From Anniella stebbinsi (lineage: Eukaryota; Chordata; Lepidosauria; Squamata; Anniellidae), in contig JARDYH010000007.1 in NCBI GenBank assembly GCA_029215795.1, forward strand, positions 78,007,763-78,071,762: a stretch of 64,000 nt of DNA. Reading direction: 5' to 3'. This document shows, piece by piece, positions 53,316 through 62,943 of this stretch. Made by a program: the position numbers and the translations under genes. Under the pieces are notes generated by a model that had not been told where the DNA came from, ran no database searches, and saw only the letters and a list, made by a program, of their open reading frames with translations. How positions within the stretch are numbered: the first letter of the stretch is position 1; every line of letters begins with the position of its first letter.

Positions 53316-54800
53316 TGTGCAAACCTAATAAAAGCTAGCAGGGATGGAACAGCCGGCTTGGCCAGGGAAGTGATTAATGCCTCTCTATGAAAGGGAGTGG
53401 TCCCAGGCCGCTTGAAGGAAATGGTAGTGAGACCACTCCTGAAGAAATCTTCCCTAGACCCCGAAAAACTTAATAACTATAGACCTGTGGCAAATATTCC
53501 ATTCCTGGGCAAGGTCCTTGAGCGAGTGGTTGCGAGCCAGCTCCAGACACTCTTGGATGAGACCTATTATCTGGATCCATTTCAGTCCGGCTTCAGGCCT
53601 GGTTTTGGCATGGAAACAGCCTTGGTCGCCCTGTATGATGACCTATGTTGGGAGAAAGACAGGGGGAGTGTGACTCTGTTGATTCTCCTTGATCTTTCAG
53701 CGGCTTTCAATACCATCAGCCATGGTATCCTTCTGGGACGACTGGCTGAGTTGGGAGTGGGAGGCACTGCATTGCAGTGGTTCCGCTGCTACTTGGCGGG
53801 GCAGCTCCAGAAGGTGGTGCTTGGGGGACATTGCTCGGCCCCGTGGATTCTCCAGTATGGGGTTCCTCAGGGATCAGTCTTGTCCCCCATGCTGTTCAAC
53901 ATCTACACGAAACAGTTGGGAGCGGTCATCCGGCGTTTTGGGGTGCGTTGTCATCAGTACGCTGATGACACACAACTCTATTTCTCCTTCTCATCTTCAT
54001 CAGGTGAGGCTGTGGATGTGCTGAACCAGTACCTGGCTGCGACAATGGACTGAATGAGGGCTAACAAACTGAAACTCAATCCAGACAAGACTGAGATGCT
54101 GTTAGTGGGTGGTTCTGCTGACCGGATGGAGGGTGTTCAACCTGTTCTGGATGGGGTTGCACTCCCCCTGAAGGAGCGGGTTCGTAGCTTGGGGGTTCTC
54201 CTAGAACCATCTCTGTCACTTGAGGCTCAGGTGGCCTCGGTGGCACAGAGTGCCTTCTACCAACTTCGGTTGGTGGCCCAGCTACGCTCCTATCTGGACA
54301 GGGATAACCTGGCTTCAGTTGTCTATGCTCTGGTAATCTCTAAATTGGATTATTGCAATGCACTTTACGTGGGGCTGCCTTTGAAGACAGTTCAGAAGCT
54401 GCAGCTTGTGGAAAATGCAGCGGCCAGAGTGATAACAGGAACCAGAAGGTTCGAGCATATAAGACCTACTCTGGCCCGCTTGCATTGGCTGCCTATACAT
54501 TTCCAAGCCCAATTCAAGGTGCTGGTTTTAACCTATAAAGCCTTACATGGCTTGGGACCACAATACCTGATGGAACGCCTCTCCCGACACGAACCTACCC
54601 GTACACTACGATCCACATCGAAGGTCCTCCTCCGGTTGCCTACTCCATGGGAGGGTGGCAACAAGGGAAAGGGCCTTTTCAGTGGTGGCCCCCCAATTCT
54701 GGAATGATCTCCCTGACGAGGCTCGCCTGGCGCCAACATTTGTTATCTTTTCGGCGCCAGGTCAAGACTTTCCTCTTCTCCCAGGCATTTAACAGCATAT
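53316..54800 (+). pseudogene. L2-like LINE ORF2 (reverse transcriptase), broken
   Basis: RT motifs in order, counted from 53397: NYRPVANIPFLGKVLERV (res. 27-44), QSGFRPGFGMETAL (63-76), LLDLSAAFNTISH (97-109), GVPQGSVLSPMLFN (155-168) and YADDTQLY (188-195; YADD at 53958-53969). Then come LKLNPDKTEMLLVGG and SKLDYCNALYVGLPLKTVQ. Catalytic D99 and the two D of YADD are kept. N105 replaces the usual D in SAAFDT. The frame is broken by TGA at 53388, TGA at 54051 (where the family has W), and frame shifts around 54650-54760. L2-like by overall pattern. Not functional. Confidence 0.9.
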
Positions 54801-55016
54801 GATGAGGGTTTTTGTGTTTTTGTGTTGTTGTTGTGCTTTAACCCAGAAGGATATTGTAATTTTAACTTGTTTTTATGCTTTACGCTTTTAAATTTTGTAT
54901 ATTGGTGTTTTAATTGTTCAATGTTTTTAATTTTTGTAAACTGCCCAGAGAGCTTCGGCTATGGGGCGGTATATAAATGAAATAAAATAAATAAATAAAT
55001 AAATAAATAAATAAAA
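53316..55016 (+). mobile_element. L2-like LINE, 5'-truncated, with RT domain
   Basis: About 1.7 kb. It holds most of the RT domain, the ORF2 C-terminus, a short T-rich 3' UTR (CTGCCCAGAGAGCTTCGGCT) and an AAATAAAT tail of about 45 bp. The 5' half of ORF2 (endonuclease) and ORF1 are absent, as is usual after incomplete reverse transcription. It is the most complete LINE in the window. Confidence 0.9.
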
Positions 55017-55099
55017 TACCCAAAACTGCTTTCCTATTCTTTGTGTGCATGGATGGTGCCATTTTGGGGACATAAGGACGGACACTTGGAAAATTGAGA

Positions 55100-55345
55100 A
55101 CATTATTCGTATATACAGTGGTTTGCAAACACGCATGGATCTCTCCCCACGTTTATCAGCCTCAGGAGAAAGGTAGAAGTGTCCTGCACTAGCTCAAGCT
55201 TCCAAGTTGTCTTCAAGGGCAGCCTCACATAGAAGGCATTGCAGTAGTCATGTCTGGAGATGACAAAAGTGTGAAACAAGAGTAGCAAGATGAGCAAAGC
55301 ATGAAAGTCTGGCTCTGTCTTTACACAATACATTTAAGAACGTAG
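55100..55345 (-). mobile_element. L2-like LINE ORF2 fragment
   Basis: The minus strand encodes SRHDYCNAFYVRLPLKTTWKLELVQD, the same block as SKLDYCNALYVGLPLKTVQ in the plus-strand copy. A decayed older copy. Confidence 0.75.
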
Positions 55346-55365
55346 GAAGAGCCTAGGACAACAGA

Positions 55366-55606
55366 AGAGCATAATAAGAGCCATGATGGATCAGTCCAAA
55401 GGCCTAGTCTGATCATCTATTCCCAGAGGGGCCAACGAGATGCCCATGGGAAGCTCACAGCAGGACATGAGGGTAGCAGCACTTTCCTGTCTGTGTTTCC
55501 CAGCCACTGGTATTGAGAGGCATATTGACTCTGATAATAGGATACGTTCTAGCCATCAGGACTACTATCCATTGATGACCTGATTCTCTATGTATTTGTG
55601 TAATCC
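55366..55606 (-). mobile_element. CR1/L3-like LINE, 3' end of a split copy
   Basis: AAGAGCCATGATGGATCAGT, AGTCTGATCATCTATTCCCA, CTGTGTTTCCCAGCCACTGG, ATTGATGACCTGATTCTCTA. The remainder lies at 56208-56520 and 56926-57003, after several insertions. Confidence 0.8.
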
Positions 55607-55725
55607 AACTTTCCCCAACCTGGTGTCCCCCAAAGGTATTGGACTATACCTCCCATAATCTCTGAACAATGGCCATGCTGTCAGGGGCTTATGTGAGTTG
55701 GTGTCCAAAACATCTAGAAGGCACA
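55607..55725. mobile_element. family E palindromic MITE
   Basis: AACTTTCCCCAACCTGGTGT, GGACTATACCTCCCATAATC, CAATGGCCATGCTGTCAGGG, CCAAAACATCTAGAAGGCAC. Inserted in the CR1/L3-like LINE. Confidence 0.7.
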
Positions 55726-55734
55726 TTAGAAATA

Positions 55735-55931
55735 TAGAAAGCTGCCTTATATTGAGTCAAGACCATTCATCTATCTAGCCCAGTATTGTCAACACTGACT
55801 GGCAGTGACTCTCTGGGGTTTCAGTCTGGATTCCTTCCTAGTCCTACCTGGAGAAGTTGGGGATTGAACCTGGGATTTTCTGCATGTACTCTGCCACTGA
55901 GCTATGGACCCTCTTCAGATGAACCATCAAT
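55735..55931 (-). mobile_element. second tRNA-derived SINE (family T)
   Basis: The reverse complement begins with a tRNA-like head whose A box reads TAGCTCAGTGGCAGAGTACA and B box GGTTCAATCCC. The body includes AACCCCAGAGAGTCACTGCC and the 3' end is TATAAGGCAGCTTTCTATAT, similar to CR1/L3-type ends. About 195 bp. Confidence 0.85.
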
Positions 55932-55945
55932 GCTTCATAACATTA

Positions 55946-56141
55946 GGTCTTATGTAGTTGCCTTATACTGATTCAAACCATTAGTCCATTTAGCCCAGTA
56001 TTGTCGACACTGACTGGCAGCAGTTCACCAGTGTTTCAGGCAGGGTTCTTTCTTAGCTTTATCTGGAGATGCTGGGTATTGAAACTGAGACCTTCTGCCT
56101 ACAAAGCATGCTCTTCTTCCACTGAGCAATGCCCCCTCCCA
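55946..56141 (-). mobile_element. second tRNA-derived SINE (family T)
   Basis: Tandem neighbour of the previous copy in the same orientation: TATGTAGTTGCCTTATACTG, AGTATTGTCGACACTGACTG, ATTGAAACTGAGACCTTCTG, TTCCACTGAGCAATGCCCCC. B box altered. Confidence 0.8.
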
Positions 56142-56207
56142 TTAGTCATGATTGGTGGGGCTGATGGGAATTGCACTCTAAAACACCTGGAGCACACCAG
56201 GCTGGTT
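56142..56207. mobile_element. family E MITE, right half
   Basis: GGGCTGATGGGAATTGCACT and ACACCTGGAGCACACCAGGC. Confidence 0.5.
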
Positions 56208-56520
56208 ATAGAAGGCTGGTCTAGTCCCCTTTTAAAGATGTACCAGTTGGTGTCATCCTATGGTAGTAAATTCCATAGCACGGCTAGGCACTGTGTGAGA
56301 AAGTATGTCAGTTTATCTGTCCCAAATCTTCCACCATTCATCTTCATTGGATGACCTGGGGTTCTAGTATTATGAGAAAATTTTCAGGATTTTCAGTATT
56401 CTCCATACCATGCATAATTTTATACGCTTGTCATGTTCTCCTCCTACTCACCTTTTTCTAAACTTAGGAGACTCAAATATTGTAAGCTTTCCTCATAAAG
56501 ATTTTTGGGGAAGGTCCTTT
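56208..56520 (-). mobile_element. CR1/L3-like LINE, middle of the split copy
   Basis: GGTCTAGTCCCCTTTTAAAG, AAATTCCATAGCACGGCTAG, GGGGTTCTAGTATTATGAGA, ACCATGCATAATTTTATACG, the reverse of the ORF2 C-terminus and adjoining region. Confidence 0.8.
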
Positions 56521-56659
56521 TAAGATCTTTGAGGGAGGTCCTTCTCTCAAACCTACCGCCAACAGAGGCACATTTGATGAGGATGCCAGAGAAGGCCTCC
56601 TTAGTGGAGGTTTTCTCCTTAGTGGATCATTTCCAGGCCAAGACAAGCTAGGTTGGCCA

Positions 56660-56925
56660 CCTCTCTGTTGTCCTTCCACTGGCAGACAGAGACATTTTTA
56701 TTCAAGCAGGACTTTGGCACACAAGCTGGTCTGTCGCTGAAGGGTTTTTTAATTGATTGGTGCCATTTATTTCTCATATTGTTGTCTTCATAATTGCATA
56801 TTTAATGTATTTGGATTTATGTTAGGTTTTAATTAAGATTTTGTTTTAAATCTGCCTTAAACACTTTTGGGGGGGCAGGGGGGTTGAATCTAAATCAATC
56901 AATCAATCAATCAATCAAATAATAG
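56660..56925 (+). mobile_element. L2-like LINE 3' end inserted in a CR1/L3-like LINE
   Basis: AGACAGAGACATTTTTATTC (end of ORF2), a T-rich UTR, GGTTGAATCTAAATCAATCA and an (ATCA)n tail at 56896-56920. The host LINE resumes at 56926. Confidence 0.65.
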
Positions 56926-57003
56926 AGTTGCTCCAGGCCCTTGAACATTTTGCTTACCCTTTTTTGCACTTTCCCTAGCTTTATGGTATCTTTTTTAAGA
57001 TAC
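56926..57003 (-). mobile_element. CR1/L3-like LINE, last part of the split copy
   Basis: GTTGCTCCAGGCCCTTGAAC, ATTTTGCTTACCCTTTTTTG, CACTTTCCCTAGCTTTATGG. Confidence 0.75.
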
Positions 57004-57701
57004 ACACACACACACACACACCCTTACAAAATAAAAGAAAAGAAACCCAATCCTGGTCCCATCACCAGGGCCTCAGTGTTAGGTTTCACTCCCTTTTCCT
57101 CACAAGGCCTGCTTGTTGTAGAGCGCAGCAAGAATGGCGTCATGACATCAAGTCTGTCTTGCGTGTGGCTCAAGCATATTATACATTCTGATCTGCAAAG
57201 CAGAACCTGGAACGCGTTTGGGCAGAGTGCCGAAACTTGCAGGGGGTTAACCTTAAAGACGGAATGATGAAAACCTGGGAGTCGGCCAAGTGGCTGCCAA
57301 GTCTATAGATTTTGGAGCAGTAACTCCTGGGTCTGAGAGTGAAAAGGGGACAGCTAATGAGGCTCATGAGATCTGTTAATACTTAACCTAATGCAACACC
57401 TTCTGGCCTTGTCAATAAATCAAAAAGGACTGAGGGTCGCTGCTGTGCTCCCATTACGGCGTGGCTCTGCCAGTCAGGGGCTGGCTGTCAGGCATGGCCG
57501 CAGAGGACTTCTTGACCCGGCATTTTATATTATTTTGCCTTTGTTGTTTCTCTTCTCTAACAGCTTCCCACTGAGACCTGGCAGAGGCGAGTGCACCAGA
57601 ACCAAGGGCTCAGCCCCTGCAGTTTGCATGAAGATGGAAGGAAATGGCTGATGGTGCCAACTCTGGGAGATGGTGAGCTAAATTCCAGAAAGGTGCAAGA
57701 A
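57004..57701. other. unique sequence
   Basis: An (AC)n run at 57002-57021. No gene. Confidence 0.45.
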
Positions 57702-58021
57702 TAGGGTGACCATATGGAAAGGAGGACAAAGCTCACGTATCTTTAACAGTTGTATAGACAAGGGAATATAAGCAGGTAACATTACTATGCATGAAGCGCC
57801 TGGTGAAATTCCCTCTTCATCGCAACAGTTCAAGCTGCAGGAGTTATAGTAGAGTGACCAGATACAAAAGAGGGCAGGGCTCCTGCAGCTCTAACTGTTG
57901 TGATGAAGAGGGAATTTCTTCAGAGCCTGCATGCATACAAGTGACACCTGCTGAAATTCCCTTTTCTATACAACTGTTAAAGATACAGGAGCCCTGTCCT
58001 CCTTTCCATATGGTCACCCTA
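57702..58021. mobile_element. family A 320 bp palindromic hAT-type MITE
   Basis: Ends TAGGGTGACCATATGGAAAG and CTTTCCATATGGTCACCCTA are exact inverted repeats. CAAGAA occurs on both sides (57696-57701 and 58023-58028), so the target duplication is blurred but present. Third full copy of 320 bp. Confidence 0.9.
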
Positions 58022-58093
58022 TCAAGAAGGGGTGTGAAATTTTTTGTTTGGGGGCAGGCGTGGTGGTGGGAGAAGGGAAACCAGAAGTGCTCA

Positions 58094-58253
58094 GAGTGGC
58101 GGCTGCTGGCTCTGATGTCAGTGGCGCAGTGAATCTGCTCCAAGTTTCAGTCAGAACCCTAAAGGATAGCTCCCTTAGTGTTCTGACTGGTCTTGACTGA
58201 AACCCGGAGCGGATTCAACACCTCACTGACATCGGAGCTACCAGCCTCCATTG
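58094..58253. mobile_element. family C hAT-type MITE
   Basis: GAGTGGCGGCTGCTGGCTCT at the left, CATCGGAGCTACCAGCCTCC at the right, arms CAGTCAGAACCC and GACTGGTCTTGACTGAAACC. Internal deletions shorten it. Confidence 0.75.
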
Positions 58254-58359
58254 GCAGGGCAAACACAGCCATAATGGCAACTTGGCATTCTGATTTCTGA
58301 ACATCCCTTTAGGAAATCTATCCTAACAGGCAAGAAGGTCAAGAGAACCCCAGACGAAA

Positions 58360-58590
58360 AGATCAGATGAAAGGCCTGTTTAGTACAGCATCCTGTTCCT
58401 GATAGTGGCCAATCAATACCAGCTTCCCCCAATCATGCATTTTAGACTACAACTGCCATTATCCCTAGCCATTGGCCAAGCTGAATGGACTTGTAATTCA
58501 AAACATCTTGGGGAAGGCTGGCCTATGGGATTCCCAGTGCTGTTGTTCCCCAGCAACTGGAATGTACAGAGAAGCTCTCTCTGATCTTGG
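58360..58590 (-). mobile_element. CR1/L3-like LINE 3' end split by a family E MITE
   Basis: AGTACAGCATCCTGTTCCTG, ATAGTGGCCAATCAA, then after the insert CTATGGGATTCCCAGTGCTG, TTGTTCCCCAGCAACTGGAA. Confidence 0.7.
58419..58523. mobile_element. family E MITE nested in a LINE
   Basis: CAGCTTCCCCCAATCATGCA and ACATCTTGGGGAAGGCTGGC are the ends, with GACTACAACTGCCATTATCC inside. Confidence 0.7.
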
Positions 58591-58716
58591 AGCCTTTGTC
58601 GCTGTTGCAGCAGGGAAAAGCTCTTGTCTCTGAACAAATAATGGGTTTTCAAGGTGGCTTGTTTGAGAAAAATAAGGCACTTTGTGTGGTTAACAAGCCA
58701 CCATATGGAAAATGTC

Positions 58717-59351
58717 CTGGGTTCGGACAGCATGCTAACCCATGGTTCAACAAACTACCCACACTCATCCACTGAGTGGCTGCATTCGGACAACACATTA
58801 AGTAACTGAGGGGGGGGGAACAATCATCAGTTGTGTTGCTTATTGTGTTGTGTGGAGGGTAACACACCGCTCACAAACTACTGACGGTATGCTATTCCGC
58901 CCAAATAAGCAACTGAGAGAAACAACTGGCTTGCAAGTTGTTTAGCTCGAAGCCAGTTGTTTAAAGTGTTGTGTGGAGGGGTGAGTGTGTTAATGGCGTG
59001 TGGTGAGTGGGTAAAAATACAAGCCCATAGAGGCAGGTGGCAAGAGCGACCAAAGTGGCGGCTGCCACTCCGCTACAACTGGTGCAACTTGCAGAGGCTG
59101 CTGGGATAGAACTGGGAGGACTGAGGGAGGGTGGGGAGAGGAGAGGAGAGGGGCGGGGGCTGTGTCAGTCAAATGCTGGGTTGACTATTAGTCCACTCAA
59201 CACCAGCCCCAACCACCCACAGTTGTGTAGGAATATGTTGTGTGGGGAGTACCCACAAAATACCCAACTGTGAGTTGGCTACTCAACCCACCATTGACTA
59301 ATGTGTTGTCCGAATGCAGCCAGTGTGTGTTAGCATGTTGTATGAACCCAG
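58717..59351. mobile_element. family H MITE, host of a nested MITE
   Basis: Left CTGGGTTCGGACAGCATGCT and right complement CTGGGTTCATACAACATGCT differ at 3 positions. Only the outer ~60 and ~29 bp belong to it; the middle is the nested element at 58777-59322. A short hairpin GTGGCTTGTT/AACAAGCCAC lies just outside, at 58646-58702. Confidence 0.65.
58777..59322. mobile_element. 546 bp MITE with perfect 24 bp terminal inverted repeats
   Basis: TGGCTGCATTCGGACAACAC plus ATTA at the left is the exact reverse complement of the right end. Both ends continue into partly mirrored, TGTTGTGTGG/CCACACAACA-rich sequence. Left flank CACTGAG, right flank GTGTGTG: no target duplication visible. Related to the outer element by the CGGACA core. 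Confidence 0.8.
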
Positions 59352-59419
59352 CTATTGTGTCTAAGTTCCCTGTTCAAGTCAAATTCACCCCCAAATATTT
59401 TGCAATGGAACAGGAAAAG
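59352..59419. other. unique sequence
   Basis: Nothing recognised. Confidence 0.4.

Positions 59420-59492
<73 letters not shown>
59420..59492. repeat. CA then TA microsatellite
   Basis: (CA)n to about 59459 followed by (TA)n to 59492. Confidence 0.95.
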
Positions 59493-59494
<2 letters not shown>

Positions 59495-60242
59495 CTGCTG
59501 GGGAAATTCATTTCTTCCCAGCTACTGTGAGAGTTGCAGCTCAGCTCAGAAGGAACTAGGAATTCAGATGGGGAAGTGGCCGATAATGTCAGCATCCCTG
59601 CTAATAAAAAAATGCCCATACCACCTCCCTGTGAGTCTTGCCTCCACTACACCACTGCTTGTACTCATTCACCCCCCTCCATTTCTTCCAAAGACAGCCT
59701 AGCACGACTCTCGTCAAAACCTCATAATATTTGTTAACATAAAATAATCACACACAGACATAAGAAGTTGCTAAGGTCTCCCTCCCTCCATAAGTTAAAG
59801 CCTCCCCAGTCCTGGAGTTTTCTATTGAACCCCCTGCTCCATCTGCAGGATTGGCAGAAGTATCTTCTGATCAACAATACTAGAGTTCAAGGAACCATAA
59901 TTCACGGAGGAACCATTATTAAGGAAACGCTGTGTGAAGCCAGCACATAAATCACAGCCTAATGGATACAGGAGAACAACATTGATTGAGTCCCACTTGT
60001 TCAATTTACACCACAGGTAATATGAGACCATGCACCTTTTCTCCAGGTTAATTGATTCAGAATAACTGATGCCACCTGGACCCTCAGCAATGGAGGCATG
60101 AAAGGAGGGGTATAATTATACATGCACTTAAAAAAAACCCAAAATAGGGTAAAATACACATCCTAACATTGTCCCCAGAGACTTTTTGTTTCTTAAATCA
60201 TGAATTGCAGATGGGGTGGAGAATAAGATATCGATGTGATGG
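59493..60242. other. unique sequence
   Basis: No gene or repeat recognised. Confidence 0.45.
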
Positions 60243-60583
60243 TAAGGTGGCCGGGTGTCCACCTATGTAGAGGACAGTCCTCTATTTGAATTCTGGTTTA
60301 AAATGTAAAGATGTGGTTTAGAGATAAAGAACCGAAAGAAGGGAGAGCAGATCAGGGGCCTTGAAGTTGCCCATCCACATTTAGCACGATGGAGGATCAG
60401 GCACAGAGGTCACTTGGTGAGAGACTTCCTCACCCCGAAATGATGTATTGCATTGCTATTTGAAATACAATAATAATTTCTAAATGTGCATCTCTATGTA
60501 TAAATTAATGCAGGCAAATTATATGCAAATCCCTACCCCTTTTCTAGGATGTTTGTTTGATCTCTCTTCCTAATGGGTGACCA
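60243..60583. mobile_element. family B hAT-type MITE
   Basis: Left end TAAGGTGGCCGGGTGTCC, GTAGAGGACAGTCCTCTATT, CACAGAGGTCACTTGGTGAG, octamer ATGCAAAT near 60524. The right end merges with the hairpin that follows (TGGGTGACCACTGG). Confidence 0.7.
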
Positions 60584-60657
60584 CTGGCGCATCACTTTTT
60601 GGGCGATGCACCAGTGGTCACCCTTTAAGAAGAGATATCAAACAAATGTCCTAAAAA
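60541..60657. repeat. long imperfect hairpin, ~52 bp arms
   Basis: GGATGTTTGTTTGATCTCTC and GGGTGACCACTGGCGCATC on the left find their complements in GATGCACCAGTGGTCACCC and GATATCAAACAAATGTCC on the right, with a ~10 bp loop (ACTTTTTGGG). It overlaps the right end of a family B MITE. Confidence 0.85.
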
Positions 60658-60936
60658 AATTCAGGCTCACTCTGAGAGCCGTTTCATTGTGGTGCAACAA
60701 AACCAAATAAAGTCATTGCATTTTCATTTGCCAACTCTTTCCCTCCCTCTACACATCACCACCCCCACCCCCACCCCCACACACTGGCAAGGTCCTCTGC
60801 CTTTAACGATTGCGTGGCAGGCAGATGTAACAGCTGAAAGGTTTTCCTCCATGGATATGGGAAAGCTTCACCTGCCAGATTTCTTATCCAACTGCTCAAG
60901 GCACAGGAGCCCTGCCAGGACAAGAAAAAAAAAAAG

Positions 60937-60978
<42 letters not shown>

Positions 60979-61805
60979 TGGCATTCATTCAAGAATGTGC
61001 AGATTAATACATTGCCTATTGTCTAATGCTGAAGCTTAGTTTTGTAAGAACAAAAGCAGCATTAAAACTAGCCAAAGGGTAACCTTATTCCCCCAGCCTT
61101 CTTTCACTGGGACTTTCTCTTGAACGGTCATGTTTTTATGGACACGGCTGGTTTGAAGATGATTTGGGGAGCTGGCCATGTGGGCATGGCATCTGAGGCA
61201 TTCTCCTTGCTCCCCAGTCTGGAAGACATAGGATGCTCTGTGCGAAGGGTTCAAATGGGAAATGGAAGCCCTCTTAGGGTGGTGGGCCCTCTGGTGGTCT
61301 TGGGGACTCTAGCAAGTGGCCAACTTTGCCAGACTCTGGAGCTGGTCCTCCTGTTTATGTAGCTTCTTTCAGGGGGGCTTTCACATACTCTCTAACAGTT
61401 TGCAAATGTAATTAGGAACACATTTCTAAATAGGGAGGGGTGAATTAGTCTATTTCTAGTTCAGCCATAAGACGGTTCCCTCACTAATCGGTGAGCCTCT
61501 CTCTCTCTCTCTCTTACAAAAATCCACACAACATTTTACATTTAAATAGGAATGTTAATACATACTTTGAAACAGATTTTCTCTCAAAGCATACAGTTCT
61601 GAATACATATTCTCCCCAAGAATGCCTCTGAAAATTTATTTCAATACAGTTTTGGAGCTGAGGACGCCATCAGAACATTCGGGAAGTGCTGAAGCTGGTC
61701 TATTGCTACGCTCTGTTCTGCGCATTAGTCTGGGAGGTGCAGATAAAGTCTGTTCAGATAAGAATTCACATAGATCAAATTCCTTAATCATCCCCACTTC
61801 TAACA
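60658..61805. other. unique sequence
   Basis: An A-tract (60926-60945) and (GA)n (60946-60976) form a simple repeat; CCACCC units lie near 60762-60780. No gene. Confidence 0.45.
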
Positions 61806-61909
61806 GCCCTTAGGGTGCAATCCTATGCATGTTTACACAGAATGCTGGCTGGGGAATGCTGGGAGTTGTAGGACTTTTTCCTGTCTAAAAATGCATCGGA
61901 TTGTGCTCT
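61806..61909. repeat. family N palindrome with a family E-like insert
   Basis: GGGTGCAATCCTATGCATGT on the left mirrors AAAATGCATCGGATTGTGC on the right. Between them GGCTGGGGAATGCTGGGAGT looks like family E. Confidence 0.5.
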
Positions 61910-62043
61910 CATTCTCCTACCAAGGTTTATGGCCTGAGCCCCCTCTGCTCTATTTCGCCTTGCCGAAAGCTTCATGCCATCTGCTGTAGGGTCTCATCAT
62001 TTCCTTTGCAGCAGCTTGTCCTCTACTGATTGATAAGCTTGCA
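61910..62043. other. unique sequence
   Basis: Nothing recognised. Confidence 0.4.
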
Positions 62044-62284
62044 TTTATCTATCTATTTATTTATTATTACAATTATGTCCTCCATTTTCCCTTTTGCAAT
62101 GAACTCAAGGCGGCTTACACGGCCCTCTCCTACTCTCTTTTATCCTCACAACAACCTTGTGAGGTAGGTTGGGCTGAGAGCCAGTGACTGGCCCAGAGTC
62201 ACTCAATGAGCTGCATTGCTGACTGAGGACTAGAAAACGGATCTCTCAAATCGCAACACTAACCGCTACACCACCCTGGCTCTC
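62044..62284 (-). mobile_element. tRNA-derived SINE (family S)
   Basis: Reverse copy: AACTCAAGGCGGCTTACACG, ACAACCTTGTGAGGTAGGTT, GCACTAACC-like head region CAACACTAACCGCTACACCA, CCTGGCTCTCT. Confidence 0.85.
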
Positions 62285-62499
62285 TTTATCAGAAAAGCAT
62301 AACTCTCTGACAATGTCCCATTGCAGTTATTGCTCAGCAGATGCAACATGGAACATGGCAGGCTGTGCATTGTGTGTTGCTCTGTGCATGAGAGCATGGA
62401 TGCACTTGCGCACTGGCGACAAGAGGTATTCCCTTCTCAAAGTTCCTGGGGAGGGAGATGAATCCTGAAGAATGATAACACTTTATTTTGTATTTTTAA

Positions 62500-62703
62500 A
62501 ATTATTATTTTATTTATATCCCACCTCTTCTACTCTTGGGAGGAAATCCAAGACAGCTTAGATGGTCCCCCTCCTCTCTGTTTTATCCTCTCAACAACCC
62601 TGTGCGGTAGGTTAACGCTAAGAGTCGGTGACTGGCCCGAAGTCACCCAGTGAGCTTCATGGCTGAGTGGGGACTCGGAACCACTACATCACACTGGCTC
62701 TTT
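62500..62703 (-). mobile_element. tRNA-derived SINE (family S), head shortened
   Basis: ATATCCCACCTCTTCTACTC, CAACAACCCTGTGCGGTAGG, CCGAAGTCACCCAGTGAGCT, then GACTCGGAACCACTACATCA with the B-box segment deleted, CACTGGCTCTT. Confidence 0.8.
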
Positions 62704-62867
62704 CCTGCAGCTCACATTAAGAACATTTATAACAAGGCATCTTTGAAATGCCAAATATAAGGACAACGCATTACTGGGGCGAATACCAGAAAACAAAGGT
62801 AATCCCCAGTCAATAGAGTTAACTGGAGTGTAAGCGTTCTGGGGAGAACTCCCTGGTGGATTGTGCC

Positions 62868-62943
62868 CGGTGTCCTGCATTGAGCAGGGGGTTGGACTTG
62901 ATAGCCTTATAGGCCCCTTCCAGCTCTTCTATTCTATGATTCA
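62868..62943 (+). mobile_element. CR1 LINE 3' terminus
   Basis: TGTCCTGCATTGAGCAGGGG, GTTGGACTTGATAGCCTTAT, AGGCCCCTTCCAGCTCTTCT and the terminal ATTCTATGATTC. Typical CR1 3' end. Confidence 0.85.
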
